From Candidatus Methanoperedens nitratireducens (GTDB lineage Archaea; Halobacteriota; Methanosarcinia; Methanosarcinales; Methanoperedenaceae), in NCBI RefSeq assembly GCF_000685155.1, contig NZ_JMIY01000004.1, forward strand, positions 64,492 through 128,491: a stretch of 64,000 bases of DNA, written 5' to 3'. The position numbers were made by a program, and so were the translations under genes. The notes below the pieces were generated by a model. It did not search any database. It saw nothing but the letters and a program-made list of their open reading frames with translations, and was not told where the DNA came from. This document shows positions 51,252 to 59,906 of the stretch, piece after piece. The stretch's first letter is position 1. Each line of letters begins with the position of its first letter.

Positions 51252-52061
51252 TCACCATATCCTGCATGACTCCCCGTATATCTCTTCCTGTATCGAGGTG
51301 ATCTTTGGTTCGGTGCCGCATACAGGGCAGTTCTTATTCCACCGGATCTTAATCTCATCAAAAACCATGTTTAGGGCATCATAGTATATAAGCCGTCCGA
51401 CCAGCAGCTCCCCGATCCCGAGCAGGTATTTCACAACCTCTGTTGCCTGGATAACCCCTATTATGCCTGGAAGTACGCCAAGTACCCCTGCCTCCTGGCA
51501 GCTTGGTACCATTCCAGGCGGTGGCGCATGTTCAAATATGCATCTGTAGCACGGTCCTTTGTGCGGTATTATCGTGGTTACCTGCCCTTCGAACCGATAT
51601 ATGCTGCCGTGGGATAGAGGCGTGTCTGTGAGCACACATGCATCGTTCACAAGGTATCGTGTTGCAAAGTTATCAGAGCCATCTACCACTATATCGTATT
51701 CCTTGAAAATATCAACCACGTTGTTGGCATTCAGTCTTTCGACGTATGTTCTTACTTCGATATCAGGATTGAGATTATTAATAAATTGTCTTGCAGATTC
51801 GACCTTGTGTATTCCTACGTTTCCCCCGTGTATGATCTGCCTCTGAAGATTGCTCAGATCAACAGTATCGTCATCGATAATCCCGAGTGTTCCCACTCCC
51901 GCAGCAGCGAGGTACTCTATTATGGGTGCGCCAAGTCCTCCTGCACCTATGCATAACACTCTTGAGGATAGAAGTTTTTTCTGGCCCTTTCCGCCTACTT
52001 CGGGCAGGATGATATGACGTGAATATCTCTTTATCTGTTCTTCACTGAATCCGCCTAACAT
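51252..52061 (-). CDS. E1-like adenylyltransferase (ThiF/MoeB/HesA/UbaA family)
   Basis: 269 residues. ATP loop VLCIGAGGLGAPIIEYLA (residue 35 on), DDTVDLSNLQRQIIHG, catalytic Cys loop PSCQEAGVLGVLPG, and a zinc site formed by CYRC and CPVC. Such enzymes activate the C-terminus of ubiquitin-like or sulfur-carrier proteins (ThiS, MoaD, SAMP). The neighbours suggest sulfur transfer; a link with the JAMM protease at 43514 is possible but distant. Confidence 0.92.
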   Translation of the reverse strand: MLGGFSEEQIKRYSRHIILPEVGGKGQKKLLSSRVLCIGAGGLGAPIIEYLAAAGVGTLGIIDDDTVDLSNLQRQIIHGGNVGIHKVESARQFINNLNPDIEVRTYVERLNANNVVDIFKEYDIVVDGSDNFATRYLVNDACVLTDTPLSHGSIYRFEGQVTTIIPHKGPCYRCIFEHAPPPGMVPSCQEAGVLGVLPGIIGVIQATEVVKYLLGIGELLVGRLIYYDALNMVFDEIKIRWNKNCPVCGTEPKITSIQEEIYGESCRIW

Positions 52062-52141
52062 TTCATCACCATATTATTACTGCTAGTATTATTTATAGCC
52101 CTAAAGTATTACTACCATAAATAATTTGTGCTCATTGTTTA

Positions 52142-53263
52142 TTATACCTGGAAAGGAACTGGCGTTATACTGAGCAGTCCCAGGGCAAAGGTAATGATCC
52201 CTAAAGCCATCCTTCCCCTGTCAAGCGGGTCTTCGTCATTAAGAGGCCTGGGATGGCCGGATGCAGCAAACAATGAGAGTATGAGTCCCCAGAATATCCA
52301 TATAGAGCCGTTTATGTTCAGGATAAAGATCATGTAGGCTCCAAGGGAGAGCAGTACAAACGGCAGAGCCAGTGATACATAGGATGACCTGTTACCCACC
52401 ATCGCACGAAGAACATGCCCCCCATCCAGTTGTCCTGCAGGGATGAGGTTTAGCGCTGTCACAAGCATCCCTACCCACCCGGCAAATGCAATAGGATGTA
52501 TTGCCGATGTTTCGGCGACCGGGATAATGCGTGTTATAAACTCAAACAGGGGTGGAAGGCCAAGATATATCTGAAAACCATCTGAGGTTTGAGTAATAGG
52601 AGGTTGAAGAAGACCAATAATGGTAACAATAACTGATACAAAAAGGCCGATCAGGGGACCTGATACACCCACATCAAAGAGGGCTTTGCGATCGGGTATC
52701 GGCCCATGGTGCCTGATTACAGCCCCCATTGTCCCGATCAGGCTCGGAAAGGGGATAAAATAGGGTAGTGATGTACGCATACCATGCTTTTTTGCGACTA
52801 TGTAATGTCCTGCCTCATGAGATCCCAGTACAGCCATGATCGCGATAGTGAAAGGAATGCCTCTTAGAGCATCATATGGGTTACTTCTCAGATCGGCACC
52901 GAACAGGAGTGAGCCCATCACCATTGTAGTGATAAAAGTAGCAATGGCCAGCACTACATTTATCCATCGCCGCTCTGCCGGGAGCTTGAGGGGAGAGGCT
53001 ATCAGTATATGCCCCTCGGGCTCATATTTAATAGCAAACTGATATCCTTTCTCGGCAAAGGCAGTCCATAATTTTTGGTAGGCTCTGCTAACTTCTATTG
53101 AGCCAGATATATCTTCTATAGCGCTAATATTTTCTTTCGGGGTTCCATAGAAATATATACTGCTGCCCTGCTGCTGTATCCCATAAACAGAAAAATACGG
53201 GCTGATTTTTTCAACAAGTTCCTGGATCACTGGATCCAAATCCTTACGTGAGAGATTATGCAT
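52142..53263 (-). CDS. Site-2 protease (M50) family membrane metalloprotease
   Basis: 373 residues. The zinc motif HEAGHYIVAKKHG sits near residue 148 and the third ligand motif is QLDGGHVLRAMVG near residue 298. About seven TM helices. The N-terminal 95 residues form a soluble domain (EISPYFSVYG..., GSIYFYGTP). Members cut membrane-bound regulators in the bilayer. Its N-terminal soluble domain is unlike PDZ units and may sense a ligand. Stands alone on the minus strand. Confidence 0.9.
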   Translation of the reverse strand: MHNLSRKDLDPVIQELVEKISPYFSVYGIQQQGSSIYFYGTPKENISAIEDISGSIEVSRAYQKLWTAFAEKGYQFAIKYEPEGHILIASPLKLPAERRWINVVLAIATFITTMVMGSLLFGADLRSNPYDALRGIPFTIAIMAVLGSHEAGHYIVAKKHGMRTSLPYFIPFPSLIGTMGAVIRHHGPIPDRKALFDVGVSGPLIGLFVSVIVTIIGLLQPPITQTSDGFQIYLGLPPLFEFITRIIPVAETSAIHPIAFAGWVGMLVTALNLIPAGQLDGGHVLRAMVGNRSSYVSLALPFVLLSLGAYMIFILNINGSIWIFWGLILSLFAASGHPRPLNDEDPLDRGRMALGIITFALGLLSITPVPFQV

Positions 53264-53339
53264 TTTGCATTAATATTCTATTTTCCGACTAATGAATGTA
53301 ACCCTGAATTTAAAACATAAAACCGGATTCTAAATCTTC

Positions 53340-53990
53340 TCATCTGGGTTTTCGTGCCCTGTACAGGGAAAGCGTACCGAATACTGTCATGTATCTTTCT
53401 GTCTCCTCAACCTGATCAAAACCAGCGTTATGTAACATCTCAGGCAGCAGACCTTTTATATTATCCAGAGTCTCCTCAAACTGCCTGATGATCAGAGATA
53501 TCAGGTACATAAGGATATTATGCGGCTTCCCAAAGTCGGCGGCATGCAGCTCTCCACCTGGCTGAAGTACTCGAAAGACCTCTCTAAATGTACTGATCTT
53601 ATCCTCATGGGTCAGATGATGAAAAACAAGGCTTGAAACAACACAGTCAAAGGAGTTATCAGGATATGGCAGTTCAATGGCGTTTGCATGATCCAGGGCA
53701 ATATCCACACCTGCCTTCCTGATCTTCGACCTTGCTACCTCCAGGATATCTGGATCAATATCAAGCCCGATCACTTCAGCTTCAGGGTGAGCCTTCTTGA
53801 TGAGGATAGTGAGTGTGGCAGTACCGCAGCCGAGATCAAGCACCCGGTAGCCTTTATTGATCCTCATCTGCTCAACCAGGCGGCGCTTGAAGGTAGACTC
53901 GCACATGATCAGCTGCATTACAAGATCATACAGTGGGGTCAACCATTCATAGCTGAGGGCAGGGATGTATTTATCGCGATTCCTGTCCAT
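53340..53990 (-). CDS. Class I SAM-dependent methyltransferase
   Basis: 216 residues. Motif I VLDLGCGTATLTIL (near residue 46), motif II GLDIDPDIL, motif III LPYPDNSFDCVVSSLVFHHL and a reading FRVLQPGGELHAADFG. Similar to the UbiE/COQ5-like small-molecule methyltransferases, though the acceptor cannot be predicted. It follows an antitoxin-like remnant on the same strand. Confidence 0.9.
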   Translation of the reverse strand: MDRNRDKYIPALSYEWLTPLYDLVMQLIMCESTFKRRLVEQMRINKGYRVLDLGCGTATLTILIKKAHPEAEVIGLDIDPDILEVARSKIRKAGVDIALDHANAIELPYPDNSFDCVVSSLVFHHLTHEDKISTFREVFRVLQPGGELHAADFGKPHNILMYLISLIIRQFEETLDNIKGLLPEMLHNAGFDQVEETERYMTVFGTLSLYRARKPR

Positions 53991-54024
53991 TGTTAAGAGA
54001 TGTCCTGCAAGAACAATAGATACA

Positions 54025-54162
54025 TTACCTCCACTCCAATGCTTTATGTTGAAGTTCTACTGAGGTATATTTCTTTTTCAATTCTGATAAACCGCCTTCC
54101 CAATCAAATCTAAATTTCTTTTTTGCTCTTATACTGTATTCTCCATAATTATCCAGATACAT
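54025..54162 (-). CDS. Small antitoxin-like protein, toxin partner lost
   Basis: 45 residues from the ATG at 54162. The C-terminus KKFRFDWEGGLSELKKKYTS and VELQHKALEWR is the pattern I recall from short DUF2281/VapB-like antitoxins encoded before PIN toxins. Overlapping the end is a second frame that opens MYLLFLQDIS then stops, which looks like the first codons of a VapC (MYLLDTN...) whose body has been deleted. The antitoxin frame is complete and preceded by GGATAA. Confidence 0.55.
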   Translation of the reverse strand: MYLDNYGEYSIRAKKKFRFDWEGGLSELKKKYTSVELQHKALEWR

Positions 54163-54266
54163 CTTGTTATCCTGAATTATTTCAGTTATTAATTATTAAA
54201 TAATCTTATATTATATAAAATTATCTTCCTCGCCGCCTTCAGCAGTAGCGGCATTTCAGTCATAGT

Positions 54267-54346
54267 ACACGGATAACACGGATCAGACGGATTTTCACGG
54301 ATACTGTTAATCCGTGTCGATCCGTGTCATCCGTGCAATCCGTGTT
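54267..54346. repeat. Palindromic array of CCGTG/CACGG words
   Basis: The left half carries CACGGATAACACGGATCAGA, and the right half the mirror words ATCCGTGTCGATCCGTGTCA and ATCCGTGCAATCCGTG. Together they can form a long imperfect cruciform or RNA stem. Such intergenic repeats are scattered in many archaeal and bacterial genomes. This spacer (53991-54416) otherwise holds only the antitoxin-like gene. Confidence 0.6.
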
Positions 54347-54416
54347 CTATCACATTTATCCTACCAGGCATGTATGGATTCTTATGCTGTCTAATTGCTT
54401 ATGTAAAAGACTATAA

Positions 54417-56408
54417 TTATATTGCCAGTCCAAGCCTCTTACGCGTCTCCTTTATGTTCTCAAGCAGTAACTGTGCTGCTCTTTCGGGATCAATTTCCAC
54501 TATGAACTTCCCGCCGAAGAGCTCTTCTGTTTTTTGGGTAAGCAGAGCTGTCACAGCAGGGCTCCCTATCACTGGCGGCGTTACCCCCAGGTGGACCGTG
54601 ACGCCCAGGGCAACAGCACCGGTTCCTATCGCTGCTGCCTTTTCCGTTACCCACTCTGCTGCCGAGGCTGCGATCGGCAGGTCCTTTACATGAACGCCCA
54701 GTTTTTCTGCAAGGGCAAAGACAAGAATTACCACTCTTGAATTATCCACGCAGCTCCCAAAGTGCCATACTGGCGGCAGTGGTTCTCCAAGCCCTGCTGT
54801 CTCTCCAAGTGCCTGCAGCACGCCCTTTATCCTGTTGCCAGCGTATCTCTCAGAAGCCTGGGGGGTCAGAAGCCCGGCTCTTGCACATGCCTGGGCAGCA
54901 CATCCTATCGCTATTATGAGTACATTCTGCTTCATGAGCTCTTTAGCTATAGTTACATGACTTGCGTCTGCTGTGACCTTTGGGCTCGTGCATCCAGCCA
55001 GCAAGACAGCCCCGTAGATATCTCCAGAGGCTATGTTGTCGATCAATGGTTTTAGGGGATCATCAGGATTTATCTTTGAAAGTACACCCAGGCAGGTTTC
55101 TACAGAGAATCCTGCAATGATGTCTTTTGGCTCACCTTCAGGAAGGAAGATATTCTTTCCTCTTTTTGGGAAGTTATTTATAGCTATGTCCAGTATTCTC
55201 CGGGCCACCTCATCTGCGTGCTCCTCTTCAAAGGGAATGTGTTCAGCACTGGTAAGCCTTGACTCCTTCATGGTTGTGATAACCTTTGTGTGGAAGGTTT
55301 TGGCGACATTCTCTATATTCGGGTAAATGCACTGGATATCTACAACAAATGCTTCAACCAGTCCTGTTGCAATTACAAGTTCCTGCTGGAGATTGCTGCC
55401 AGCCAGAGGAATGCCACGTCTCATCAGTACTTCGTTCCCGGTACAGCAGCAGCCCACGATATTTATCCCCTCTGCCCCAAGGGCACGGGCTCTGCTCAGG
55501 AGTCCTTCATCCTCTGATAATTCAACGATCTTTTCAGAGAGCAGTGGAACGTGGCCATGTACAACCACATTCACTTTATTTCTATCAAGCACACCGAATC
55601 CTATCTTCGAGCTTACAGGTTTTGGTACGCCAAACAGCACATCCTGAAATTCAGAGCTTATTATAAGGGATGCGATATCAGCCACTCCAAGTCTGGCTGC
55701 ATGCAGTACAAGCGATACAGGATCAGCCATCATGCCCATGGAGGTCTCATGCCCCTCATCTAAAAGCTCTTTTCCAACAGATCCAGGGATTGCTCCAAGA
55801 TCATGAAGGGTTTTACCCACACTTGCCGGGCAGTATGATGTCGCAAATCTCATGGAATCCTCATCGCTTAAGATATCCAGAAGAGCAAGAGAAGCAGCCT
55901 GGATTGCCGTATCCTCAATTCCCTGCGCCGTATCAAGTTTCAGTTTTGCGGCTATAGATTTTAATTTCTCAGGCTCCTTTATCAGATAGGGTGTCTTATT
56001 CTGTGCTGTCTTAAGAAGTGCCAGAGCAGCATGTCGTGCATGGGAGGCATGGGATGCAGTGCCTCTCCCTACCATCATGAGCAGGTTTCTTGCTACAATA
56101 GTATCCCCACTGGCACCGCATGTTCCTTTATCCAATTGCGGAGCAGACGACCTGTACACCATGGGAAGATCCTCATGCCATATCCTGCAGGGACCCATTG
56201 CGCACTGCCTGCAGCAGATACCCATCGACCCGAAATAACACCTTGATTTTTCAATTCCTATAAAGGATTCGTCGTATTTTGCCTGCCTGTTAAAAACCGT
56301 ATCTATACCCAGGCTCTGTGCATGTTCTATCATCTCTTCGGTCGCATCATCAAATGCTCTCTTTGTACTTCTGAGTTCTTTTTCATTCGATAGCGTTTTA
56401 ATAGCCAT
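54417..56408 (-). CDS. cooS: Anaerobic Ni-CO dehydrogenase catalytic subunit
   Basis: 663 residues, the usual CooS length. The N-terminal cluster region is CYFGSMGICCRQCAMGPCRI (near residue 57-76). C-cluster ligands are in VVHGHVPLLSEK, NIVGCCCTGNEVLMRRG, LAGCTSPK, AIGCAAQACARAGLL and HFGSCVDNSRV. It oxidises CO to CO2, passing electrons to a ferredoxin-like partner. No cooF, cooC or acetyl-CoA synthase gene adjoins it, so this is a stand-alone monofunctional CODH. The ATG follows GAGGATG. Confidence 0.95.
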   Translation of the reverse strand: MAIKTLSNEKELRSTKRAFDDATEEMIEHAQSLGIDTVFNRQAKYDESFIGIEKSRCYFGSMGICCRQCAMGPCRIWHEDLPMVYRSSAPQLDKGTCGASGDTIVARNLLMMVGRGTASHASHARHAALALLKTAQNKTPYLIKEPEKLKSIAAKLKLDTAQGIEDTAIQAASLALLDILSDEDSMRFATSYCPASVGKTLHDLGAIPGSVGKELLDEGHETSMGMMADPVSLVLHAARLGVADIASLIISSEFQDVLFGVPKPVSSKIGFGVLDRNKVNVVVHGHVPLLSEKIVELSEDEGLLSRARALGAEGINIVGCCCTGNEVLMRRGIPLAGSNLQQELVIATGLVEAFVVDIQCIYPNIENVAKTFHTKVITTMKESRLTSAEHIPFEEEHADEVARRILDIAINNFPKRGKNIFLPEGEPKDIIAGFSVETCLGVLSKINPDDPLKPLIDNIASGDIYGAVLLAGCTSPKVTADASHVTIAKELMKQNVLIIAIGCAAQACARAGLLTPQASERYAGNRIKGVLQALGETAGLGEPLPPVWHFGSCVDNSRVVILVFALAEKLGVHVKDLPIAASAAEWVTEKAAAIGTGAVALGVTVHLGVTPPVIGSPAVTALLTQKTEELFGGKFIVEIDPERAAQLLLENIKETRKRLGLAI

Positions 56409-56454
56409 TTTACATCCTCTTAAAAATAAGTTTATAAAAATAAAAAAAGCCAGG

Positions 56455-57084
56455 TTATTTCTGGCTCACTTTCGCATACTGTGCTGGTATATGAAGGACA
56501 TGGCACTTATAGCAGCTCTCTATACCGATCCCCTGCCGGATCTCTCCAGCTTCAGTCAGATCTCCATTTGTGATATTTGCCTCCATATCGCTTATCATCG
56601 CCTGGATATCCCCGCTTACGTAGTACCTGCGCTCAGATGAGTGGCATGAACTGCATGAGTCTCTCATATTGTTGAACATTGTCTTGAACAGACCAAGACT
56701 TTGAGCTGCACCTGCCTGATTGCCCTGCTTGATGTTCACTCCAATGCCATCAAAGCCTGCCGCCATGTACTTCATCTTTGCTTCAGCCCAGGGCAGTGGT
56801 CCTTCCGGGGTGTTTATCATAACGCTATTGAAATCCTTCCAGATATAGCGGTTCCAGACAGCCGGCGTATTATCTTTGTGACATTTAGAGCAGGTCTCAC
56901 CAACCTCTCCTATTGCCGCGAACACTGCAGGGATCTTACCGGGATCGGATTTAGCTTCTTCAAGCGCAGTCCCCAGATCCTGAACTGCTTTTGTAATGAA
57001 GAACCAGGAATCAGTTAATCTCATCATTCCAGATCCCTGCGGGTGATATGAAAGAAAAAGGAGAAGGGATGCCCTGATTTTAAT
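56455..57084 (-). CDS. Three-haem c-type cytochrome (start uncertain)
   Basis: CxxCH occurs three times: CSKCH, CSSCH and CYKCH, over about 190 residues, with helical packing like cytochrome c-prime/class II proteins. The first standard ATG (57027) gives MMRLTDSWFF, with no signal peptide, although c-type haem is attached outside. The open frame runs back to ATT 57084 and reads (M)KIRASLLLFLSYHPQGSG, a short signal-like segment, but no ATG, GTG or TTG exists there. The true start is probably ATT or has been miscalled. Three haems and small size suggest an electron carrier. Confidence 0.8.
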   Translation of the reverse strand: MKIRASLLLFLSYHPQGSGMMRLTDSWFFITKAVQDLGTALEEAKSDPGKIPAVFAAIGEVGETCSKCHKDNTPAVWNRYIWKDFNSVMINTPEGPLPWAEAKMKYMAAGFDGIGVNIKQGNQAGAAQSLGLFKTMFNNMRDSCSSCHSSERRYYVSGDIQAMISDMEANITNGDLTEAGEIRQGIGIESCYKCHVLHIPAQYAKVSQK

Positions 57085-57094
57085 CCCTTAATGC

Positions 57095-58204
57095 CTATTT
57101 CCTCTTGAAGTACAGCACAGCGGCAATAGCGAGCAAAGCAATAATCACACCAATTACAATTGCAGGGTTGATCTTTGCTTTTACAGGCAGTTCTCCGCTA
57201 GACCTTAGAGGATCAGTATCTTCTGAAGTAGTTTCAGGCTGGGTTACTCCCGGCTCTCTTACCATGCCTTCTGATCTGCTTACTTTTAATCCGCTTATTG
57301 TAAAGGGTGAGAAAGCATACGTCTTTGCCTCATAATATGTGTATGATTCGTCTTTTGTTATCTCATTGGTCTCAAGCCTATCCCATTTACTGCCGTCCCA
57401 TCTGTACATACTCACACTGCTGCTCTCAAGACCTTCGGATGTAATCCAGGAGTTCTCCACTCTGAACCTGATCAGAGCTTCCTTAACCTTATCTGTACCT
57501 GCCCAGATGTTTAGATTCTTGTACACTGTTCCATCAGGAGGCATTATCACAAGTTTTGATTGATCTTTTAGTAGTTCCACACGTATGGCTACGTCGCTTT
57601 CATTCTCTTTACCTGTAGCAAGTATTTCGTATACACCGAGTTCAGGCACATTACTGAAATTATAAGGTACATTCGTATCTGCTATTAGTGTCCCGTAGAT
57701 TGTCAGATGCTTGAGGACGTTATCAGAGGGCTCTCCTGTGCTACCGCCAGTACCATTACTGCTACCACTTCCGCCAGCACTACTGCCACTTCCACCAGAA
57801 TCACCACCGTCTGGTTCTGCTGGTGTTGGCACACCTACAAAGGTGAGGTCCACTCTCTCTGTTACTCCAGCTCCTGGCAATTGTGCCGTCTGCTGTGCAG
57901 CTACTCCATTAACATAGAAGGTCACTGTAGAGCCAATCTCATTATAGTAGCCTCTTATCCAGAGTTTTGTTGCCCCCGGGTTATCACCATAAAAGCTTGA
58001 TTCCGTCGTTGTTATCGAACCTCGCTCCTCTTCCCCTATCCTGGCAATTATGGTGGTTCCGGCAGTCGCAGGCTCTTCATTCACAGTTATGTTTCCGTAA
58101 TAGCTCGGTGGAGGGTTTAGAGCTAATCGTGCATCCTGTGCTGAAGATATTCCTGGGATTAATAGAATAGTAAAAATCAGTACTGCAATCATTATTTTGT
58201 TCAT
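57095..58204 (-). CDS. PGF-pre-PGF domain surface protein
   Basis: 369 residues from the ATG at 58204, with GGGAG five bases before. Signal peptide (IMIAVLIFTILLIPGISSA), an N-terminal beta domain (residues 25-125), a Gly/Ser-rich linker (residues 130-165), then the PGF-pre-PGF domain with VYKNLNIWAGTDK, VSMYRWDGSKWDRLE and TYAFSPFTISG. A C-terminal TM (IGVIIALLAIAAVLYFKRK) anchors it. The upstream and downstream neighbours are CxxCH proteins, so the trio may act together outside the cell. Confidence 0.85.
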   Translation of the reverse strand: MNKIMIAVLIFTILLIPGISSAQDARLALNPPPSYYGNITVNEEPATAGTTIIARIGEEERGSITTTESSFYGDNPGATKLWIRGYYNEIGSTVTFYVNGVAAQQTAQLPGAGVTERVDLTFVGVPTPAEPDGGDSGGSGSSAGGSGSSNGTGGSTGEPSDNVLKHLTIYGTLIADTNVPYNFSNVPELGVYEILATGKENESDVAIRVELLKDQSKLVIMPPDGTVYKNLNIWAGTDKVKEALIRFRVENSWITSEGLESSSVSMYRWDGSKWDRLETNEITKDESYTYYEAKTYAFSPFTISGLKVSRSEGMVREPGVTQPETTSEDTDPLRSSGELPVKAKINPAIVIGVIIALLAIAAVLYFKRK

Positions 58205-58247
58205 GGTAACTCCCAAAAATTATAGAAAAGGGATAATCCCTTTTCTT

Positions 58248-59633
58248 TTACCACTGTCTTCCTGACCACGGCACATTATTCTTATCTGTAATCGGTATGC
58301 TCTTGATAAACAGCCAGTATCCTCTTCCCTGCATTAAGCTTGTAGAATCTGTTAAATCTCTGCCAGCCACGTATGTAATTGGAACTGAGTTATTATCATA
58401 GGATACCAGGCTTGTATACAGCCACAGTGTAGGATCTGCACCAAACTTTAGATCCATTAAGAGTTCGCTTACATTCATGCTAATTGGATCATCTCTGCTG
58501 GCACTTATTCCGATCAAGTTCCAGCCTTCGTAGAGATCCCTGCTCGGCGGCACTGTGGTAATATTCGTGCTTGCGATAAATCCGAGACTCTGGTTATCGG
58601 CTGTGACATTGACCCAATACCCGTACAGGGGCATCAGTTCAGTTGGTGTTGAGAAGAGTTTTGTCGCCGGATCATACCCAACAACTCCATTGTGCTCCAC
58701 AAGCTGCAATACCTGATCAACTTCGCCTGTATCAGCAAAGTTAGGTATGGATATTAAATTCCAGCCCTTGCTCAGGTTAAATACCCTGTCTGCGAACACA
58801 ACCGTTGTGCTGCCACTTATATCTTCATCTGTTGCTGTAACTGTTACGTACTGAGCGACATCTGAGTTAATTTCTATAGAGGCCATCCCATCTGTAAAGT
58901 CCGCTGTCTGCGGATAAGTTACTGCATCTGTGTTGTTTGCAGTAATTGTTATGTTAGCTGTCCTGTTATAATCTGTCTCCAATTCACTATCACTAAGAAC
59001 TCTTATATTTATGTTTATGGGCATTCCCTTAAGCTCTGTTGTTGTATCGGGTATAAGCTCAAAGGACATTACTGGAGTAGGTGTTGGCGTCTCCACCGGT
59101 GTCTCCACTGGTGTCTCTACTGGCGTCTCCACTGGCGTCTCCACTGGCGTTTCTACTGGTGTCTCTACTGGCGTCTCTACTGGTGTCTCCACCGGTGTCT
59201 CCACTGGCGTCTCCACTGGTGTCTCTACTGGTGTCTCTACTGGCGTCTCTACTGGTGTCTCTACTGGCGTCTCTACTGGTGTCTCTACTGGCGTTTCAGT
59301 AACCGGGAAATCACTTTCATTCCCAGGGAAGGTAAGACCACGGATCTCATCGATGTTACTAAATGTGTCGCCATCCGAATCCCTCTCCTCTATATTTATC
59401 AGTGCCTGAGTTGCATTGTTTCGATCAAACGCAGGATCGTTTCTTAGATCTGTACCGTATGAATTCAGATACGGAATAACATTATGACAGGTATTACATG
59501 AATCAATCCTTGTTCCTGCAACACCATAATGTGTGACGAAGTCACCTCTAATATCGGTATTTGCTGAGGTCCCTATCACTGCCAGACCTACTATTGTTAA
59601 TAGCAATATAGCAGATATTATTCTTCTAACCAT
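58248..59633 (-). CDS. Surface mono-haem protein with a long VETP repeat
   Basis: 461 residues. Signal peptide ([17 protein letters not shown]), one CxxCH (DSCNTCH near residue 46), a Ca-binding loop [14 protein letters not shown], then 17 perfect PVET units (residues 112-180) as a stiff linker. A Big-type beta domain (residues 195-280) follows, and two similar modules each start GWNLI ([12 protein letters not shown] and [11 protein letters not shown]) and end near YGYWVNV/GRGYWLF. No C-terminal anchor is seen. Together with the neighbouring PGF-pre-PGF and three-haem genes it may form an extracellular electron-transfer or matrix assembly. Confidence 0.82.
   Translation of the reverse strand: MVRRIISAILLLTIVGLAVIGTSANTDIRGDFVTHYGVAGTRIDSCNTCHNVIPYLNSYGTDLRNDPAFDRNNATQALINIEERDSDGDTFSNIDEIRGLTFPGNESDFPVTETPVETPVETPVETPVETPVETPVETPVETPVETPVETPVETPVETPVETPVETPVETPVETPVETPVETPTPTPVMSFELIPDTTTELKGMPININIRVLSDSELETDYNRTANITITANNTDAVTYPQTADFTDGMASIEINSDVAQYVTVTATDEDISGSTTVVFADRVFNLSKGWNLISIPNFADTGEVDQVLQLVEHNGVVGYDPATKLFSTPTELMPLYGYWVNVTADNQSLGFIASTNITTVPPSRDLYEGWNLIGISASRDDPISMNVSELLMDLKFGADPTLWLYTSLVSYDNNSVPITYVAGRDLTDSTSLMQGRGYWLFIKSIPITDKNNVPWSGRQW
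59089..59292 (-). repeat. 17 tandem 12-bp repeats in the surface protein gene
   Basis: On the plus strand the unit is GTCTCYACYGGY, repeated in register 17 times (five per 60 bases for three lines, plus two). Each encodes P-V-E-T. Third positions vary between copies, so the array is under protein-level selection and not a perfect recent expansion. Confidence 0.9.
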
Positions 59634-59860
59634 TTATTTTTACCCCCTTTATTTTAATTTTCGAGACCGTTACATTACGTGCTGGATGAGATCAAGAGCG
59701 ATTATTTTAGACAGGGGTAACATGATTGCTGCACCCTGAAAAGGTTATAACTCCTCTATATGTACCACCACGAGTTGAAACGTTCCCCACTTATCTGTTA
59801 TTATGTTTATGTCTCTGTCGTAATAAACCTTGCGATTGCCTGGAGCCCATGCAACCAAAT

Positions 59861-59870
59861 CTATTTAAGT
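59861..59870 (+). promoter_or_regulatory. Promoter of topA
   Basis: CTATTTAAGT is 37-46 bases before ATG 59907, with GAGGA at 59898-59902. The 59634-59860 spacer shows no other recognisable feature, apart from a T-rich run near 59634 that belongs to the upstream gene on the other strand. Confidence 0.5.
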
Positions 59871-59906
59871 ATGTTATAATCTAACCTAGGTAATTCTGAG
59901 GACACG

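Noticed and set aside
43514-52061. One large ubiquitin-like modification locus joining the JAMM and E1 genes
   Set aside because: They are 7 kb apart on opposite strands with unrelated genes between, so a functional link is not supported by the layout alone.
59089-59292. CRISPR array or Borg-type tandem repeat
   Set aside because: Units are 12 bp, contiguous without spacers, in frame within a gene and differ at third positions. Borg repeats are perfect and also occur between genes; no other Borg feature is seen.
59011-59409. Long plus-strand frames made of repeated VSTG or SLLA units
   Set aside because: They are the reverse reading of the PVET-coding repeat. The minus-strand frame has a signal peptide, CxxCH and conserved modules, so it is the real gene.
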